Notes under the pieces: generated by a model | What the model was told of the DNA's origin: nothing | The model's input: the letters and a program-made list of their open reading frames with translations, nothing else | Database searches by the model: none | Shown here: positions 8,462 through 17,482 of the stretch, piece after piece | Layout of the letters: every line of letters begins with the position of its first letter | How positions within the stretch are numbered: position 1 is the first letter of the stretch | Position numbers and translations under genes: made by a program | Origin: Flavobacteriales bacterium | GTDB lineage: Bacteria > Bacteroidota > Bacteroidia > Flavobacteriales_F > PHOS-HE28 | DNA: 64,000 nt | NCBI GenBank assembly: GCA_016719225.1 | Contig: JADKAN010000005.1 | Coordinates: forward strand, 345,128 to 409,127 | Direction: 5' to 3'

Positions 8462-10372
8462 TTACTTCTGCTCGTCCTTCACTTCCTCGAAGTCCACGTC
8501 GGTGACTTCTTGGTCCTGGGGTGCGCTGCCGTTCTGGCCTTCAGCGGCGCCACCGGCTGACTGCGCGCCTTGAGTGGACTTGTACATTTCCTCGCTGGCT
8601 TGGGAGAAGATGGTGGTCAGCTCGTTCATCGCGGTGTCGATCGCCGGGATGTCCTGTGCTTCGTGTGCCTTCTTCAACTTGGCCACTGCTTCTTCGATGG
8701 GACCCTTCTTGTCAGCGGGGAGTTTGTCGCCGAACTCGGAGAGCTGCTTCTCAGTTTGGAAGATCAGGCTGTCCGCTTGATTCAGCTTATCCGCCGTTTC
8801 GCGGGCTGCCTTGTCGGAATCGGCATTAGCCTCAGCCTCCTTCTTCATCTTCTCGATGTCCTCCTTGCTGAGGCCGCTGCTGGCTTCGATACGGATGCTC
8901 TGCTCCTTACCGGTTGCTTTGTCCTTGGCGCCTACGTGCAGGATGCCGTTCGCATCGATGTCGAAAGTCACCTCGATCTGCGGTGTGCCGCGGTGTGCAG
9001 GCGGGATGCCGTCCAAGTGGAAGCGACCGATGGTCCGGTTGCTGCTTGCCATGGGCCGCTCACCTTGCAGTACGTGGATCTCAACGCTGGGCTGGTTGTC
9101 GCTCGCGGTACTGAATGTCTCGCTCTTCTTGGTGGGGATCGTGGTATTGGACTCGATCAGTTTGGTCATAACGCCACCCATGGTCTCGATGCCGAGGCTC
9201 AGGGGAGTAACGTCCAGCAACAGCACGTCCTTCACCTCTCCGGTGAGCACGCCGCCTTGGATCGCAGCGCCTACGGCTACTACTTCATCGGGGTTCACGC
9301 CTTTGCTGGGCTCCTTGCCGAAGAATTTCTTCACAGCCTCTTGGATCGCGGGGATGCGGGTGCTTCCGCCCACGAGAATGATCTCATCAATGTCGCTGGC
9401 CTTGAGGCCTGCGTTCTTCAGCGCGCTTTCGCAGGGTGCGATGGTGCGCTTGATCAATGGGTCGACCAGCTGCTCGAACTTGGCACGGGTCAGGGTGCGC
9501 ACCAAGTGCTTCGGGATGCCATCCACCGGCATGATGTAAGGCAAGTTGATCTCCGTGCTGGTGGTGCTGCTCAATTCGATCTTCGCCTTTTCAGCGGCGT
9601 CCTTCAAACGTTGCAGGGCCATGGGGTCCTTACGTAGGTCGATGTTCTCGTCCTTCTTGAACTCGTCCGCCAGCCAGTCGATCAATACGTGATCGAAGTC
9701 GTCTCCACCCAAGTGTGTGTCGCCATCGGTGCTCTTCACTTCGAATACGCCATCACCCAATTCAAGCACGCTCACATCGTGTGTGCCGCCGCCGCAGTCG
9801 AAAACGACGATCTTTTGGTCCTTATGCTTCTTGTCGAGGCCATAGGCCAAAGCAGCAGCGGTTGGTTCGTTGATGATGCGGCGCACTTTCAGGCCGGCGA
9901 TCTCACCGGCTTCTTTGGTGGCTTGGCGCTGTGCATCATTGAAGTAAGCAGGAACAGTGATCACGGCCTCGGTCACGGTCGTACCGAGGTAATCCTCGGC
10001 CGTCTTCTTCATTTTCTGCAGGATCATCGCGCTGATCTCCTGCGGGGTGTACTGGCGGTCGCCCACCTTTACCCGGGGCATGCCACCATCACCGCGTACC
10101 ACTTCGTAGGGTACACGCGCGATCTCCTTGGCGTCCTCGTCATAGGTATTCCCCATGAAACGCTTGATGGAGTAGATCGTGTTGCGAGGATTGGTGATGG
10201 ACTGGCGCTTGGCCGGATCACCCACCTTGCGCTCGCCGTTCTCCACAAAGGCGACGATACTTGGGGTGGTGCGCTTGCCTTCGCTGTTGGAAATGACGAC
10301 AGGCTCGTTGCCCTCCATTACAGAGACACAACTGTTCGTGGTGCCAAGGTCGATCCCGATGATCTTGCTCAT
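8462..10372 (-). CDS. dnaK: Molecular chaperone DnaK (Hsp70)
   Basis: 636 residues, the usual length. The nucleotide-binding domain has MSKIIGIDLGTTNSCV at the start, the phosphate loop VFDCGGGTHDVSVLELGDG and ILVGGSTRIPAIQ. The linker DVLLLDVTPLSLGIET leads into the substrate-binding domain, and the protein ends in an acidic tail (DVDFEEVKDEQK). It works with DnaJ and GrpE to refold nascent and stress-damaged proteins; neither partner gene is adjacent. The 202-base upstream spacer (10373-10574) shows several TGTCA/GTCAG words near 10520-10560 which could be regulatory, but no CIRCE element. A strong terminator follows the gene. Confidence 0.98.
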   Translation of the reverse strand: MSKIIGIDLGTTNSCVSVMEGNEPVVISNSEGKRTTPSIVAFVENGERKVGDPAKRQSITNPRNTIYSIKRFMGNTYDEDAKEIARVPYEVVRGDGGMPRVKVGDRQYTPQEISAMILQKMKKTAEDYLGTTVTEAVITVPAYFNDAQRQATKEAGEIAGLKVRRIINEPTAAALAYGLDKKHKDQKIVVFDCGGGTHDVSVLELGDGVFEVKSTDGDTHLGGDDFDHVLIDWLADEFKKDENIDLRKDPMALQRLKDAAEKAKIELSSTTSTEINLPYIMPVDGIPKHLVRTLTRAKFEQLVDPLIKRTIAPCESALKNAGLKASDIDEIILVGGSTRIPAIQEAVKKFFGKEPSKGVNPDEVVAVGAAIQGGVLTGEVKDVLLLDVTPLSLGIETMGGVMTKLIESNTTIPTKKSETFSTASDNQPSVEIHVLQGERPMASSNRTIGRFHLDGIPPAHRGTPQIEVTFDIDANGILHVGAKDKATGKEQSIRIEASSGLSKEDIEKMKKEAEANADSDKAARETADKLNQADSLIFQTEKQLSEFGDKLPADKKGPIEEAVAKLKKAHEAQDIPAIDTAMNELTTIFSQASEEMYKSTQGAQSAGGAAEGQNGSAPQDQEVTDVDFEEVKDEQK

Positions 10373-10574
10373 TGTAGCTTGTGGTTTTGCCAGGCTGCGG
10401 TATTCGCCCGGCTGGTTGGTTTCCCGGCTGTGCCGGATTGGTTTTTCTGGTGCACATGCCGGTCCTCAACGTTCGTGCCATCGCCCGTTCCCGTTCGCGA
10501 TGGCAGGAAATGCGGCAAAAAACACTGACGTAACGCTGACAAAAGGACAGCTTGACACCCCCAGCGGGTATGCT

Positions 10575-11597
10575 TTAGCAACCGTAGTCGCTGCCCGGAG
10601 AAGCAATGCAGAAGAGCTTGCCGGCCGTGTACTGGCCTTGCACCAGCTCCACCACCGTAGTGGCGTCGAGCTGCTTGTTGTCTATTTCATAGAAACGTCG
10701 GGTGGAGAACAGCCCGTAGCCATTGTTCACGTTGCTGTAGACCGGGCGGTCTTCCACCAATCCGGAAATAGGGCTGCTCAACTGGAGATACACGTTGAGG
10801 TCCTCACCGGCAACTGCCCAGAGGATATCCACTCCCTTAAAAATGCGTTTGCTCACGTTGGCCGTGTTGCCCACCCGGGTCGCAACGGTCTGGAAAAAGG
10901 TTTCACCGGAGAAGGCGAGTTCCAAGGCTTGGTTGCCGGCGGTATTGTCCGTGACCACGTTGCCCAGTTGCTGGGTAAAGCTCTTGGGAATGGTATCGGC
11001 ACCGATCACCTCGTCCCAATTGAAGCGGTAGGCCACGTCATAACGTTTGCCGTTCACAGATGAGGTCCAACGGATGGTTTGACTTGCGTAACTACCTCCG
11101 CCCGTGGATACCAGCCGCAATGGCAGGGCGATGATGGAGCCCGTGGGCTGCACCCGGGCCACGATCTGTGTCTGTGCGGATACGGTGTTCCCCTTGGCCG
11201 TTGCGTTCAACCGGTAAGTGGCGGTTGAATCCAGGTCCGCATTGAAATAGTACAATTTGTGCTGGGGGCCTGCAAAGATCCCCGGGTCGTGGTCCATAAT
11301 GGTATCCTGCAGCGTGTATGTATTCACCACGGCGCCATTCTTTATCTCCTGCACCTCTGCAACCAGCTGCGCGTCGGTGTATTCCGAAGAATCGGGGACA
11401 GTGGCATACACTAATGCATTGTCCGGGCCGAGGAAGGCCTTATTGATCTTCACGAACTGGATGGTGGTACCCTTGTCCAAGAGGGCGTACACCACGGTGT
11501 TCTCCTTGTAAGGCGCCGTGATGTCAAGATCGGTGCTGCAGGAATTGAGGAGCAATGCCGTTGCGCAAGCAAAAACAAGTACGGGCCTTATGGACAT
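10575..11597 (-). CDS. Envelope lipoprotein, DUF4249-like
   Basis: 340 residues from ATG 11595-11597; the longer reading frame upstream has no signal. MSIRPVLVFACATALLLNSC is a clear type II signal with lipobox LNSC. The mature part is beta-rich: an early segment on a 'ready-made' motif ENTVVYALLDKGTTIQFVK, followed by strands that read like tandem immunoglobulin-type sandwiches. General layout resembles the DUF4249 lipoproteins of Bacteroidota, but I cannot confirm the family by eye. There is no SusD-like helix content and no SusC partner nearby. Location is the periplasm or outer membrane; role unknown. Confidence 0.7.
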   Translation of the reverse strand: MSIRPVLVFACATALLLNSCSTDLDITAPYKENTVVYALLDKGTTIQFVKINKAFLGPDNALVYATVPDSSEYTDAQLVAEVQEIKNGAVVNTYTLQDTIMDHDPGIFAGPQHKLYYFNADLDSTATYRLNATAKGNTVSAQTQIVARVQPTGSIIALPLRLVSTGGGSYASQTIRWTSSVNGKRYDVAYRFNWDEVIGADTIPKSFTQQLGNVVTDNTAGNQALELAFSGETFFQTVATRVGNTANVSKRIFKGVDILWAVAGEDLNVYLQLSSPISGLVEDRPVYSNVNNGYGLFSTRRFYEIDNKQLDATTVVELVQGQYTAGKLFCIASPGSDYGC

Positions 11598-11795
11598 GGT
11601 TCTTTCTGAAAAAGGGGAGGCGAAGATAGGGGTTGAGGCCACCGCAGCGTATTGCGCATTCCGGGCTTCGGCTCGTTCGGGGGAGGGAACGGTGCAGGGC
11701 GGTTCCCCAATGCAAGCGTATCTGCATAGGATACTGCGAAGGCGAAGTGCCGATCCCTTGCTACCAGCAACTGCCACAACTGAACCCCGAAAAGA

Positions 11796-11803
11796 TAGCT
11801 TTG
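11796..11803 (+). promoter_or_regulatory. Putative Bacteroidota -7 box for panB
   Basis: TAGCTTTG fits the TAnnTTTG -7 consensus and ends 17 bases before the panB ATG. No convincing TTG -33 element sits at the standard 17-23 base spacing. Confidence 0.4.
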
Positions 11804-11820
11804 CCCCAACATTCGCCGCC

Positions 11821-12639
11821 ATGAGCACCGCCCTTAAAGACATAAAGCGCGTTACCACGCATACCCTTCAGGAAATGAAGCAGAAGCGCGTGCCTATCGC
11901 CATGATAACCGCCTACGATTTTTCCATGGCCCAGTTGATGGACGGAGCCGGCGTGGACGTGATCCTGGTGGGCGACAGTGCCAGCAACGTGATGGCAGGC
12001 CACGAGACGACCTTGCCCATCACGCTGGACCAGATGATCTACCACGCGGGTAGCGTTGTGAGGGGCAGCCAGCGGGCCTTAGTGGTGGTGGACCTACCCT
12101 TCGGCACTTACCAAGGCAACAGCAAAGGGGCGCTCAACAGCGCCATCCGCATCATGAAGGAAAGCGGCGCGCATGCCGTGAAACTCGAAGGTGGGGCGGA
12201 GGTGATCGACAGCGTGGAGCGCATCCTTTCAGCCGGGATACCCGTGATGGGGCACTTGGGGCTTACGCCGCAAAGCATTTACAAATTCGGCACCTATGTG
12301 GTGCGCGCCAAGGAAGAAGAAGAAGCGAACCGCTTGAAACGCGATGCCCAGCTGCTGGAAGAGGCGGGATGCTTTGCGCTGGTGTTGGAGAAGATCCCCG
12401 CAAAACTGGCCGAGGAAGTGGCGAAAAGCATTCAGATCCCGGTGATCGGTATCGGTGCTGGAGGCAAGGTGGATGGTCAGGTGCTGGTGATGCACGACAT
12501 GCTCGGGATCACCAAGGAATTCAATCCGCGCTTTCTACGCCGTTATGCCGACCTGCATACGGTGGTGACAAAGGCCGTGGAGCATTACGTGGCCGATGTG
12601 CGCTCATCGGATTTCCCCGGCCCGCATGAACAGTATTGA
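11821..12639 (+). CDS. panB: 3-methyl-2-oxobutanoate hydroxymethyltransferase
   Basis: 272 residues from ATG 11821 (MSTALKDIKRVTTHTLQEMK); the frame is open far upstream but that part overlaps the lipoprotein gene and has no family similarity. Diagnostic segments are ITAYDFSMAQLMDGAGVDVILVGDS (metal-binding Asp), NVMAGHETTLPITLDQM, MGHLGLTPQSI and IGIGAGGKVDGQVLVMHD. The enzyme moves a hydroxymethyl group from methylene-tetrahydrofolate to 2-oxoisovalerate, the first committed step towards pantothenate and CoA. The next gene starts 14 bases before this stop, implying one transcript. Confidence 0.95.
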   Translation: MSTALKDIKRVTTHTLQEMKQKRVPIAMITAYDFSMAQLMDGAGVDVILVGDSASNVMAGHETTLPITLDQMIYHAGSVVRGSQRALVVVDLPFGTYQGNSKGALNSAIRIMKESGAHAVKLEGGAEVIDSVERILSAGIPVMGHLGLTPQSIYKFGTYVVRAKEEEEANRLKRDAQLLEEAGCFALVLEKIPAKLAEEVAKSIQIPVIGIGAGGKVDGQVLVMHDMLGITKEFNPRFLRRYADLHTVVTKAVEHYVADVRSSDFPGPHEQY

Positions 12640-13297
12640 AGGAAGCCCGGTGATCCTTTATCAGGACGCGTATCTCCTTGCCGTGGATAAGCCGTGCGGT
12701 ATCGCCGTGCAGGCCGACCGGACGGGCGATCCCTGCCTGCTGGATCAAGTGAAAGCTCTTTTTCCCAAGGAGGATATCGGTTCACCACATCGGATCGATA
12801 GGCCCGTCGGCGGCTTGGTGGTCTTTACCCGGAATGCCGAAGCGTTGCGGGGTATGGATGCCCTTTACCGCACACAGGCCGTCGATAAGACCTACCTCGC
12901 CATCGTGGAAGGTGCAACTCCTCCCAAAGGGGAATGTCGCCATGTGCTGGCCCATACCGCTGGGCAGCGGAAAACGCGCATGGCAGAAGAGCCCGGGATC
13001 GGTAGAGAGGCGGTGCTTCACTACATCACCAAAGTGGTCGGCGAACGGTTTTCACTGCTGGAGGTGAAGCCTGAAGGGGGCGCTTTCCACCAGATCCGTG
13101 CGCAGTTGGCAGCCATCGGTCACCCCATCAAAGGCGATGTGAAATACGGCGCACGACGCGGGGAAAAGGACCGCGGTATCGCATTGCACGCTTGGAAAAT
13201 GCGATTCCGGCATCCGGTGACGGATCATCTGCTGGAACTGGAGGCTCCGCCGCCTGTGCGGTCGATCTGGCCTGCCTTGCTCGCTTTGCAGAAGTGA
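12626..13297 (+). CDS. RluA-family RNA pseudouridine synthase
   Basis: 223 residues from ATG 12626, inside the last codons of panB (14-base overlap). LLAVDKPCGIAVQ and SPHRIDRPVGGLVVF are the RluA-family motifs I and II, with the catalytic aspartate at Asp58. The later motif GGAFHQIRAQLAAIGHPIKGD is the family's conserved loop. There is no S4 RNA-binding domain in front, so this is a short catalytic-domain-only member like RluA/TruC. It isomerises uridine in rRNA or tRNA; the target site cannot be inferred. Confidence 0.9.
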   Translation: MNSIEGSPVILYQDAYLLAVDKPCGIAVQADRTGDPCLLDQVKALFPKEDIGSPHRIDRPVGGLVVFTRNAEALRGMDALYRTQAVDKTYLAIVEGATPPKGECRHVLAHTAGQRKTRMAEEPGIGREAVLHYITKVVGERFSLLEVKPEGGAFHQIRAQLAAIGHPIKGDVKYGARRGEKDRGIALHAWKMRFRHPVTDHLLELEAPPPVRSIWPALLALQK

Positions 13298-13413
13298 CCG
13301 CCGGGAACAACACGACCGCGGAACACGCTTACGCGCTGGTTGGGGTCAGGTCCGCAACGACAGGTCCGAATGGATCCCGATGAGTAACCTGATCTTTCTC
13401 GCAAACACAAGGC

Positions 13414-15897
13414 TCAAAGCGGATCCACGTCCACCACGAGTTGCACCGGCCGGTGTTTTGGATCCGCGAATAACTGGTCGATCACTTCACGCAGAAAAGC
13501 TTTTTCACTCTGATAGTGCTTGCGGTCAAGCTTGAGCAGAATGGCCCGAAGGTGCTTATCGCGCACGCGGGAAACAGTGGGAGGCTCCGGTCCCAGTATG
13601 CGATCGCCGAGGCGGGTGCGAAGGTCCTGTGCCAAGGCGTGAGCGGCGGCCTCCACCCGCGCCACGTCCTTGTGTTTCAGCAGCAGGCGGATCATGCGGC
13701 TGTAAGGAGGATAACCATGTGCTTCACGCAAAGGCAATTCGCGTGCGTACATGCCGTCAACGTCATGTGCTGCCACCAGCCCGATCAGCGGGTGGTGGAT
13801 GTCGCGCGCTTGAATGAAGACCTGCCCCGGGTCTTTCTTGCGCCCGCTTCTTCCTGCCACCTGCGCCATCAGTTGGAAGGCACGCTCGTGCGCCCGCAGG
13901 TCCGGAAAGCGCATCAGGTTGTCCGCGTTGATGATGCCGATCACCGTGACCTGTTCGAAATCCAAGCCCTTGGTGACCATTTGCGTGCCTACCAGAATGT
14001 CCACCGCGCCGTCGCCGAAGCGCTGCAAAAGCCGCTCGAAGGCGTGCTTGCCCCGTGTGGTGTCCTGATCCATTCGTGCAACACGCGCTTCCGGTAGTAC
14101 GAGCGCCAGTTCCTCTTCCACCTTTTCGGTGCCCAAGCCCACCATGCGCAAGCGGTTACTTCCGCAGGCCGGGCATTTCACCGGTGGGGTGTAGCGCCGC
14201 CCGCAATAATGGCAACGCAGCCCGTGGTCGTGCTTGTGGTAGGTCAGGCTAACGTCGCAATGCTCGCATTCGGGCACCCAGCCACAGGATTCGCACTGCC
14301 AAGCGGGCACGTAACCACGCCTGTTCTGGAAGATGATGACCTGTTCTTTCTTGGCCAAGGCCTGCTCTATCCCTGCCAGGAGTTGCTTTGAAAAATGTCC
14401 GCGCATCTGCTTCCTCTTGTGCGCCTCGTCCAGGTCAACTCGAATGATCGTTGGCAGCACAGCCTCGCCATGGCGCACGTCCAAACGCGCAAAGCCATAC
14501 TTGCCGTTGTGCGCATTGAAGAGGCTCTCCATGCTCGGCGTGGCGGAGCCCAGCAGCGTTTTTGCGCCATGAAGCCCTGCGAGCACCTGCGCCATATCGC
14601 GCGCATTGTAGCGCGGCGCTGGGTCGTGCTGTTTATAGCTGGGGTCGTGCTCTTCGTCCACCACCAATAGCCCCAGCCTGCTGAACGGCAGGAAGAGTGC
14701 TGAACGTGCACCCACGACCACCGGATGCATTCCCGGTGAGCGCAGCATCTGCATCCATAACTCTGCACGCTCGCGCTGGCTGAGCCGCGAATGTGAAACC
14801 GCCACTCTGTCCCCGAAGCGCGCCCGCAAGCGCCCGATGATCTGTGTGGTCAAGGCGATCTCCGGCAGCAGGTACAGCACTTGTTCGCCGCGTTCCACGG
14901 CTTCTTCGATAAGCTGCATGTAAAGTTCTGTCTTGCCCGACGCTGTAACGCCTTGCAGCAGGACGGTGTTTTTCGTCCTAAAGCCTTCGCGCACCTGCTC
15001 CAAGGCAGCGGCTTGGGCAGGCGACAAGGTCGAAACCTTGGCCTCTCCGGGCGTTGCAGGCAATTCCCCAGCAGGCCGTTCCTCGATCGTGAAAACGCCT
15101 TTGTCCACCAAGCGCTTGAGGTCGGCGGGTACGGCACCACTGCTGCGTAGGAGTTGCTCGCGTCGCACCGGACGGGGTTCTCCGCTGAAGATACCCCCCA
15201 ACTCGATGTAACGCATCAGCAATTGGAGTTGCTTCGGTGCCCGTTCCATAAGGTCGAACAGGGCGTGCATCTTTTCTTCCGTGGAATGGGAAGCGCTCAA
15301 TGCCACATAACGGTCCATGCGAGGTTTGTGGCCCTTTGCCATTTCTTCCGCGGTGGAAAGGATGCCTTCCTCCAAAAAGCGCTTCACCACCGGCATGGGG
15401 TCTTTCAATCCCAAGATCTCTCCCACTTCTTTCAAGGTGAGCTCATGCTGGGCCTCCAAGACATCCAGGAGTATTTCTCTTCGTGCGTCGCCGCTCCAGG
15501 CGGGTCTTTCACCGGCGGCGGCCATCACTTTGGTGCTGCTGCTCAACAGGAGGCTGCCCGGCATGGCTGCCAGCATCACTTCACCCAAGGTGCACATGTA
15601 ATGGGAGGCCATGGCCTCCCAGAACAACATCTGCACTTCTGTCACTACCGGGGTTTCGTCCAGTAATTCCACCGCTTGCCGCGGAACCAGTCGGGGCGGA
15701 GGCTGGTCGTGCAACCGCCGTATCACCCCGCTGTACAGGGTGCGGCCTTTGCCCATGGGTACCACCACGCGCATGCCCGGCATGGCCGCTGGCCTGTGTC
15801 CCGTTGATCCTTCAGTTGCAGCCTGTTGCGGCGGCAGTTCGTAGGTGAACAGGCCCGGCAAAGCGAGTGGGATGATGATGTCTGCGAATCGTGGCAA
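13414..15897 (-). CDS. priA: Primosomal protein N' (replication restart helicase PriA)
   Basis: 827 residues. The start is TTG at 15895-15897, the only start upstream of the conserved N-terminus PRFADIIIPLALPGLFTYELP; an in-frame TAA lies five codons before it. The helicase core holds the Walker A motif GVTASGKTE (~residue 315), the DEEHD box (~411) and motif III GSATPSME. The zinc-binding insertion is intact: CESCGWVPECEHC, then CHYCGR and CPACGS (roughly 530-575), giving eight cysteines for two zinc ions. Motif VAGRSGRKKDPGQV follows. PriA recognises stalled or collapsed forks and reloads the replicative helicase. It is convergent with the pseudouridine synthase gene. Confidence 0.96.
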   Translation of the reverse strand: MPRFADIIIPLALPGLFTYELPPQQAATEGSTGHRPAAMPGMRVVVPMGKGRTLYSGVIRRLHDQPPPRLVPRQAVELLDETPVVTEVQMLFWEAMASHYMCTLGEVMLAAMPGSLLLSSSTKVMAAAGERPAWSGDARREILLDVLEAQHELTLKEVGEILGLKDPMPVVKRFLEEGILSTAEEMAKGHKPRMDRYVALSASHSTEEKMHALFDLMERAPKQLQLLMRYIELGGIFSGEPRPVRREQLLRSSGAVPADLKRLVDKGVFTIEERPAGELPATPGEAKVSTLSPAQAAALEQVREGFRTKNTVLLQGVTASGKTELYMQLIEEAVERGEQVLYLLPEIALTTQIIGRLRARFGDRVAVSHSRLSQRERAELWMQMLRSPGMHPVVVGARSALFLPFSRLGLLVVDEEHDPSYKQHDPAPRYNARDMAQVLAGLHGAKTLLGSATPSMESLFNAHNGKYGFARLDVRHGEAVLPTIIRVDLDEAHKRKQMRGHFSKQLLAGIEQALAKKEQVIIFQNRRGYVPAWQCESCGWVPECEHCDVSLTYHKHDHGLRCHYCGRRYTPPVKCPACGSNRLRMVGLGTEKVEEELALVLPEARVARMDQDTTRGKHAFERLLQRFGDGAVDILVGTQMVTKGLDFEQVTVIGIINADNLMRFPDLRAHERAFQLMAQVAGRSGRKKDPGQVFIQARDIHHPLIGLVAAHDVDGMYARELPLREAHGYPPYSRMIRLLLKHKDVARVEAAAHALAQDLRTRLGDRILGPEPPTVSRVRDKHLRAILLKLDRKHYQSEKAFLREVIDQLFADPKHRPVQLVVDVDPL

Positions 15898-16043
15898 GGG
15901 ACCGCAAGTTTACCCAAGGCCGTGGCTGATGACCCCAAGTCTGCGGGTTGCACCTGTCACTATGGACCCGACTTACGCCACCCAATTTGCGTTCTTGTTG
16001 AAAACCTGCACCGCCCGGGTCCTTCAGTTCCCTGCCGACTCGA

Positions 16044-16051
16044 TAAATTCG
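16044..16051 (+). promoter_or_regulatory. Putative -7 box for the 16083 lipoprotein gene
   Basis: TAAATTCG, a TAnnTTTG-like box with one mismatch, 31 bases before the ATG. It lies in the divergent 185-base spacer between priA and the lipoprotein pair. Confidence 0.35.
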
Positions 16052-16082
16052 CCACCGTATCTGAACCCCTCAAACAGACCGG

Positions 16083-16976
16083 ATGAGCGTGTGCAAGTTT
16101 TTGACTTTGGCCTTGGCCGTCACCTTGGTGGCGTTGTTGCCGGCCTGCAATGGCCCGGCGGGGGAACCCTCAGTGAACGCTGATGCTGATTCACTTTCGG
16201 TAAAACCCAATTCGAATGGGCAATTGCTTAATGTTCAAGGGAAGCTCTTCAGTATTCCCTCGCCCGTGCAAACCGCGTTGTTGATCAAGAAGGCCAATTT
16301 GCCCTACCGCCAAATGCTTCCGTTGAACACGGACAGCCTGCAGCGCTTCACCTCCAAAGAGAAACGGGCGCTGGCTTTGGGCATGTACGGGGCCGATCTG
16401 GCCTATCGCACGGTGTATAAGGATGGTCAGGCCGCCATCAGATCGCTGAAGGCCATCGAGCAGCTCAGCAATCAACTGAATCTGGGCAATGCCTTCGATA
16501 AGGACCTGATGGAAGGCTTCATACGGAACCTGTCCGTCGAGGACAGCCTGCTCCGGTTCTCGGGCAAAGCCTACCGCTCCGCGGACCGCTACCTCAAAAC
16601 GGACAAACAAGAAGATGTGTCGGCCAGTGTATTGGCCGGTGGATGGGTGGAAGGATTGTATCTCTCCTTGGGAGATGCCACTGATAAACTGGACCCGAAG
16701 GTGGCCACCCGCTTGGCCGAACAGCAGAACACCTTGACCAACCTGATCGGGTTGCTGGTTCAAGCGGACACCCAGCCTGCGCTGGTCAAGCAGCTTCAGG
16801 AGCTTAAGGCCGCACTGGGGGGGGTGAAGGTCACCTATGTTTTCGTGAAACCCACGTTGGACGTGGCCAAGAAAACAACATACATCAACAGTGCCACCTC
16901 TGCCGAGGTTCCTCCTGAAACCCTGCAGGCCATTATCACCAAGATCAGGGAGATCCGCTCTTCCATCATTGCATGA
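16083..16976 (+). CDS. Lipoprotein of unknown function
   Basis: 297 residues. The lipoprotein signal MSVCKFLTLALAVTLVALLPAC has lipobox LPAC. The mature region is mainly helical (for example RAIRSLKAIEQLSNQLNLG-type stretches around 110-150 and a long helix near 210-240) and contains no recognised enzyme motif. An N-terminal part lists PSPVQTALLIKKANLPYRQML, which recurs in uncharacterised Bacteroidota lipoproteins as far as I can recall. The stop overlaps the next ATG (ATGA), so it is coupled to the small secreted protein that follows. Confidence 0.75.
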   Translation: MSVCKFLTLALAVTLVALLPACNGPAGEPSVNADADSLSVKPNSNGQLLNVQGKLFSIPSPVQTALLIKKANLPYRQMLPLNTDSLQRFTSKEKRALALGMYGADLAYRTVYKDGQAAIRSLKAIEQLSNQLNLGNAFDKDLMEGFIRNLSVEDSLLRFSGKAYRSADRYLKTDKQEDVSASVLAGGWVEGLYLSLGDATDKLDPKVATRLAEQQNTLTNLIGLLVQADTQPALVKQLQELKAALGGVKVTYVFVKPTLDVAKKTTYINSATSAEVPPETLQAIITKIREIRSSIIA

Positions 16977-17398
16977 CCATGAGAACCCTCATTTCACTGT
17001 TCACCTTGTCCGCTTCCTTGGTCATCGCGGTATCCGCATCGGCTCAATGCGACACCATTGCCACGCTCTGCGAGAAGAACATCACCGCCGAGTACATTCC
17101 CGACGGCCAGTTCTATCGCGCCTTGCTGCACGATGACGAAACGGCGGAGTTCAACCTCACCCTGTTCGGCGGCACCACCTATCGCGTTGCTGCCTGCAGC
17201 GGTACCAGCGATGGTAACCTCATTTTCAGTGTTTACGACAAGGACCACAATCTGCTGTTCAGCAACAAGGAATACAACAATGACCCCTACTGGGACCTCG
17301 TGGTGGCCAATACGTTGGACGTCACCATAAACGCTGAACTGGACCCGCGCCGGTCCACCAGCGGCTGCGCCGTGATGCTTATCGGCTTCAAGAAGTAG
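16973..17398 (+). CDS. Small exported protein of unknown function
   Basis: 141 residues. It begins within the stop of the preceding gene (ATGA overlap). The signal peptide is MTMRTLISLFTLSASLVIAVSASA with cleavage before QCDTIA. The mature ~115 residues have three or four cysteines (CDTIATLC near the N-terminus, C-AACSG, SGCAV near the end) that could form disulfides, and a jelly-roll-like pattern (AEFNLTLFGGTTYRVAACSG, NLIFSVYDKDHNLLFSN). This layout resembles pre-peptidase C-terminal-like beta sandwiches but I cannot confirm it. Probably periplasmic or cell-surface. Confidence 0.7.
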   Translation: MTMRTLISLFTLSASLVIAVSASAQCDTIATLCEKNITAEYIPDGQFYRALLHDDETAEFNLTLFGGTTYRVAACSGTSDGNLIFSVYDKDHNLLFSNKEYNNDPYWDLVVANTLDVTINAELDPRRSTSGCAVMLIGFKK

Positions 17399-17482
17399 GG
17401 AATAGCGGAACTTTTCCGCTTCAAACGCCGTAGGAATGCACCGCTCGGAAGGGGGAATGTCCCGTCCGGGCAGGGCTTTCCC

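Noticed and set aside
8570..9637. 355-residue open frame on the plus strand opposite dnaK
   Set aside because: It lies wholly within dnaK on the other strand; long antisense frames are common in GC-rich genes and the sequence has no family resemblance.
10551..10573. Sigma70-like promoter TTGACA-N11-TATGCT on the plus strand downstream of the lipoprotein gene
   Set aside because: The spacing is too short for sigma70, the phylum uses a different -7 box, and no plus-strand gene follows.
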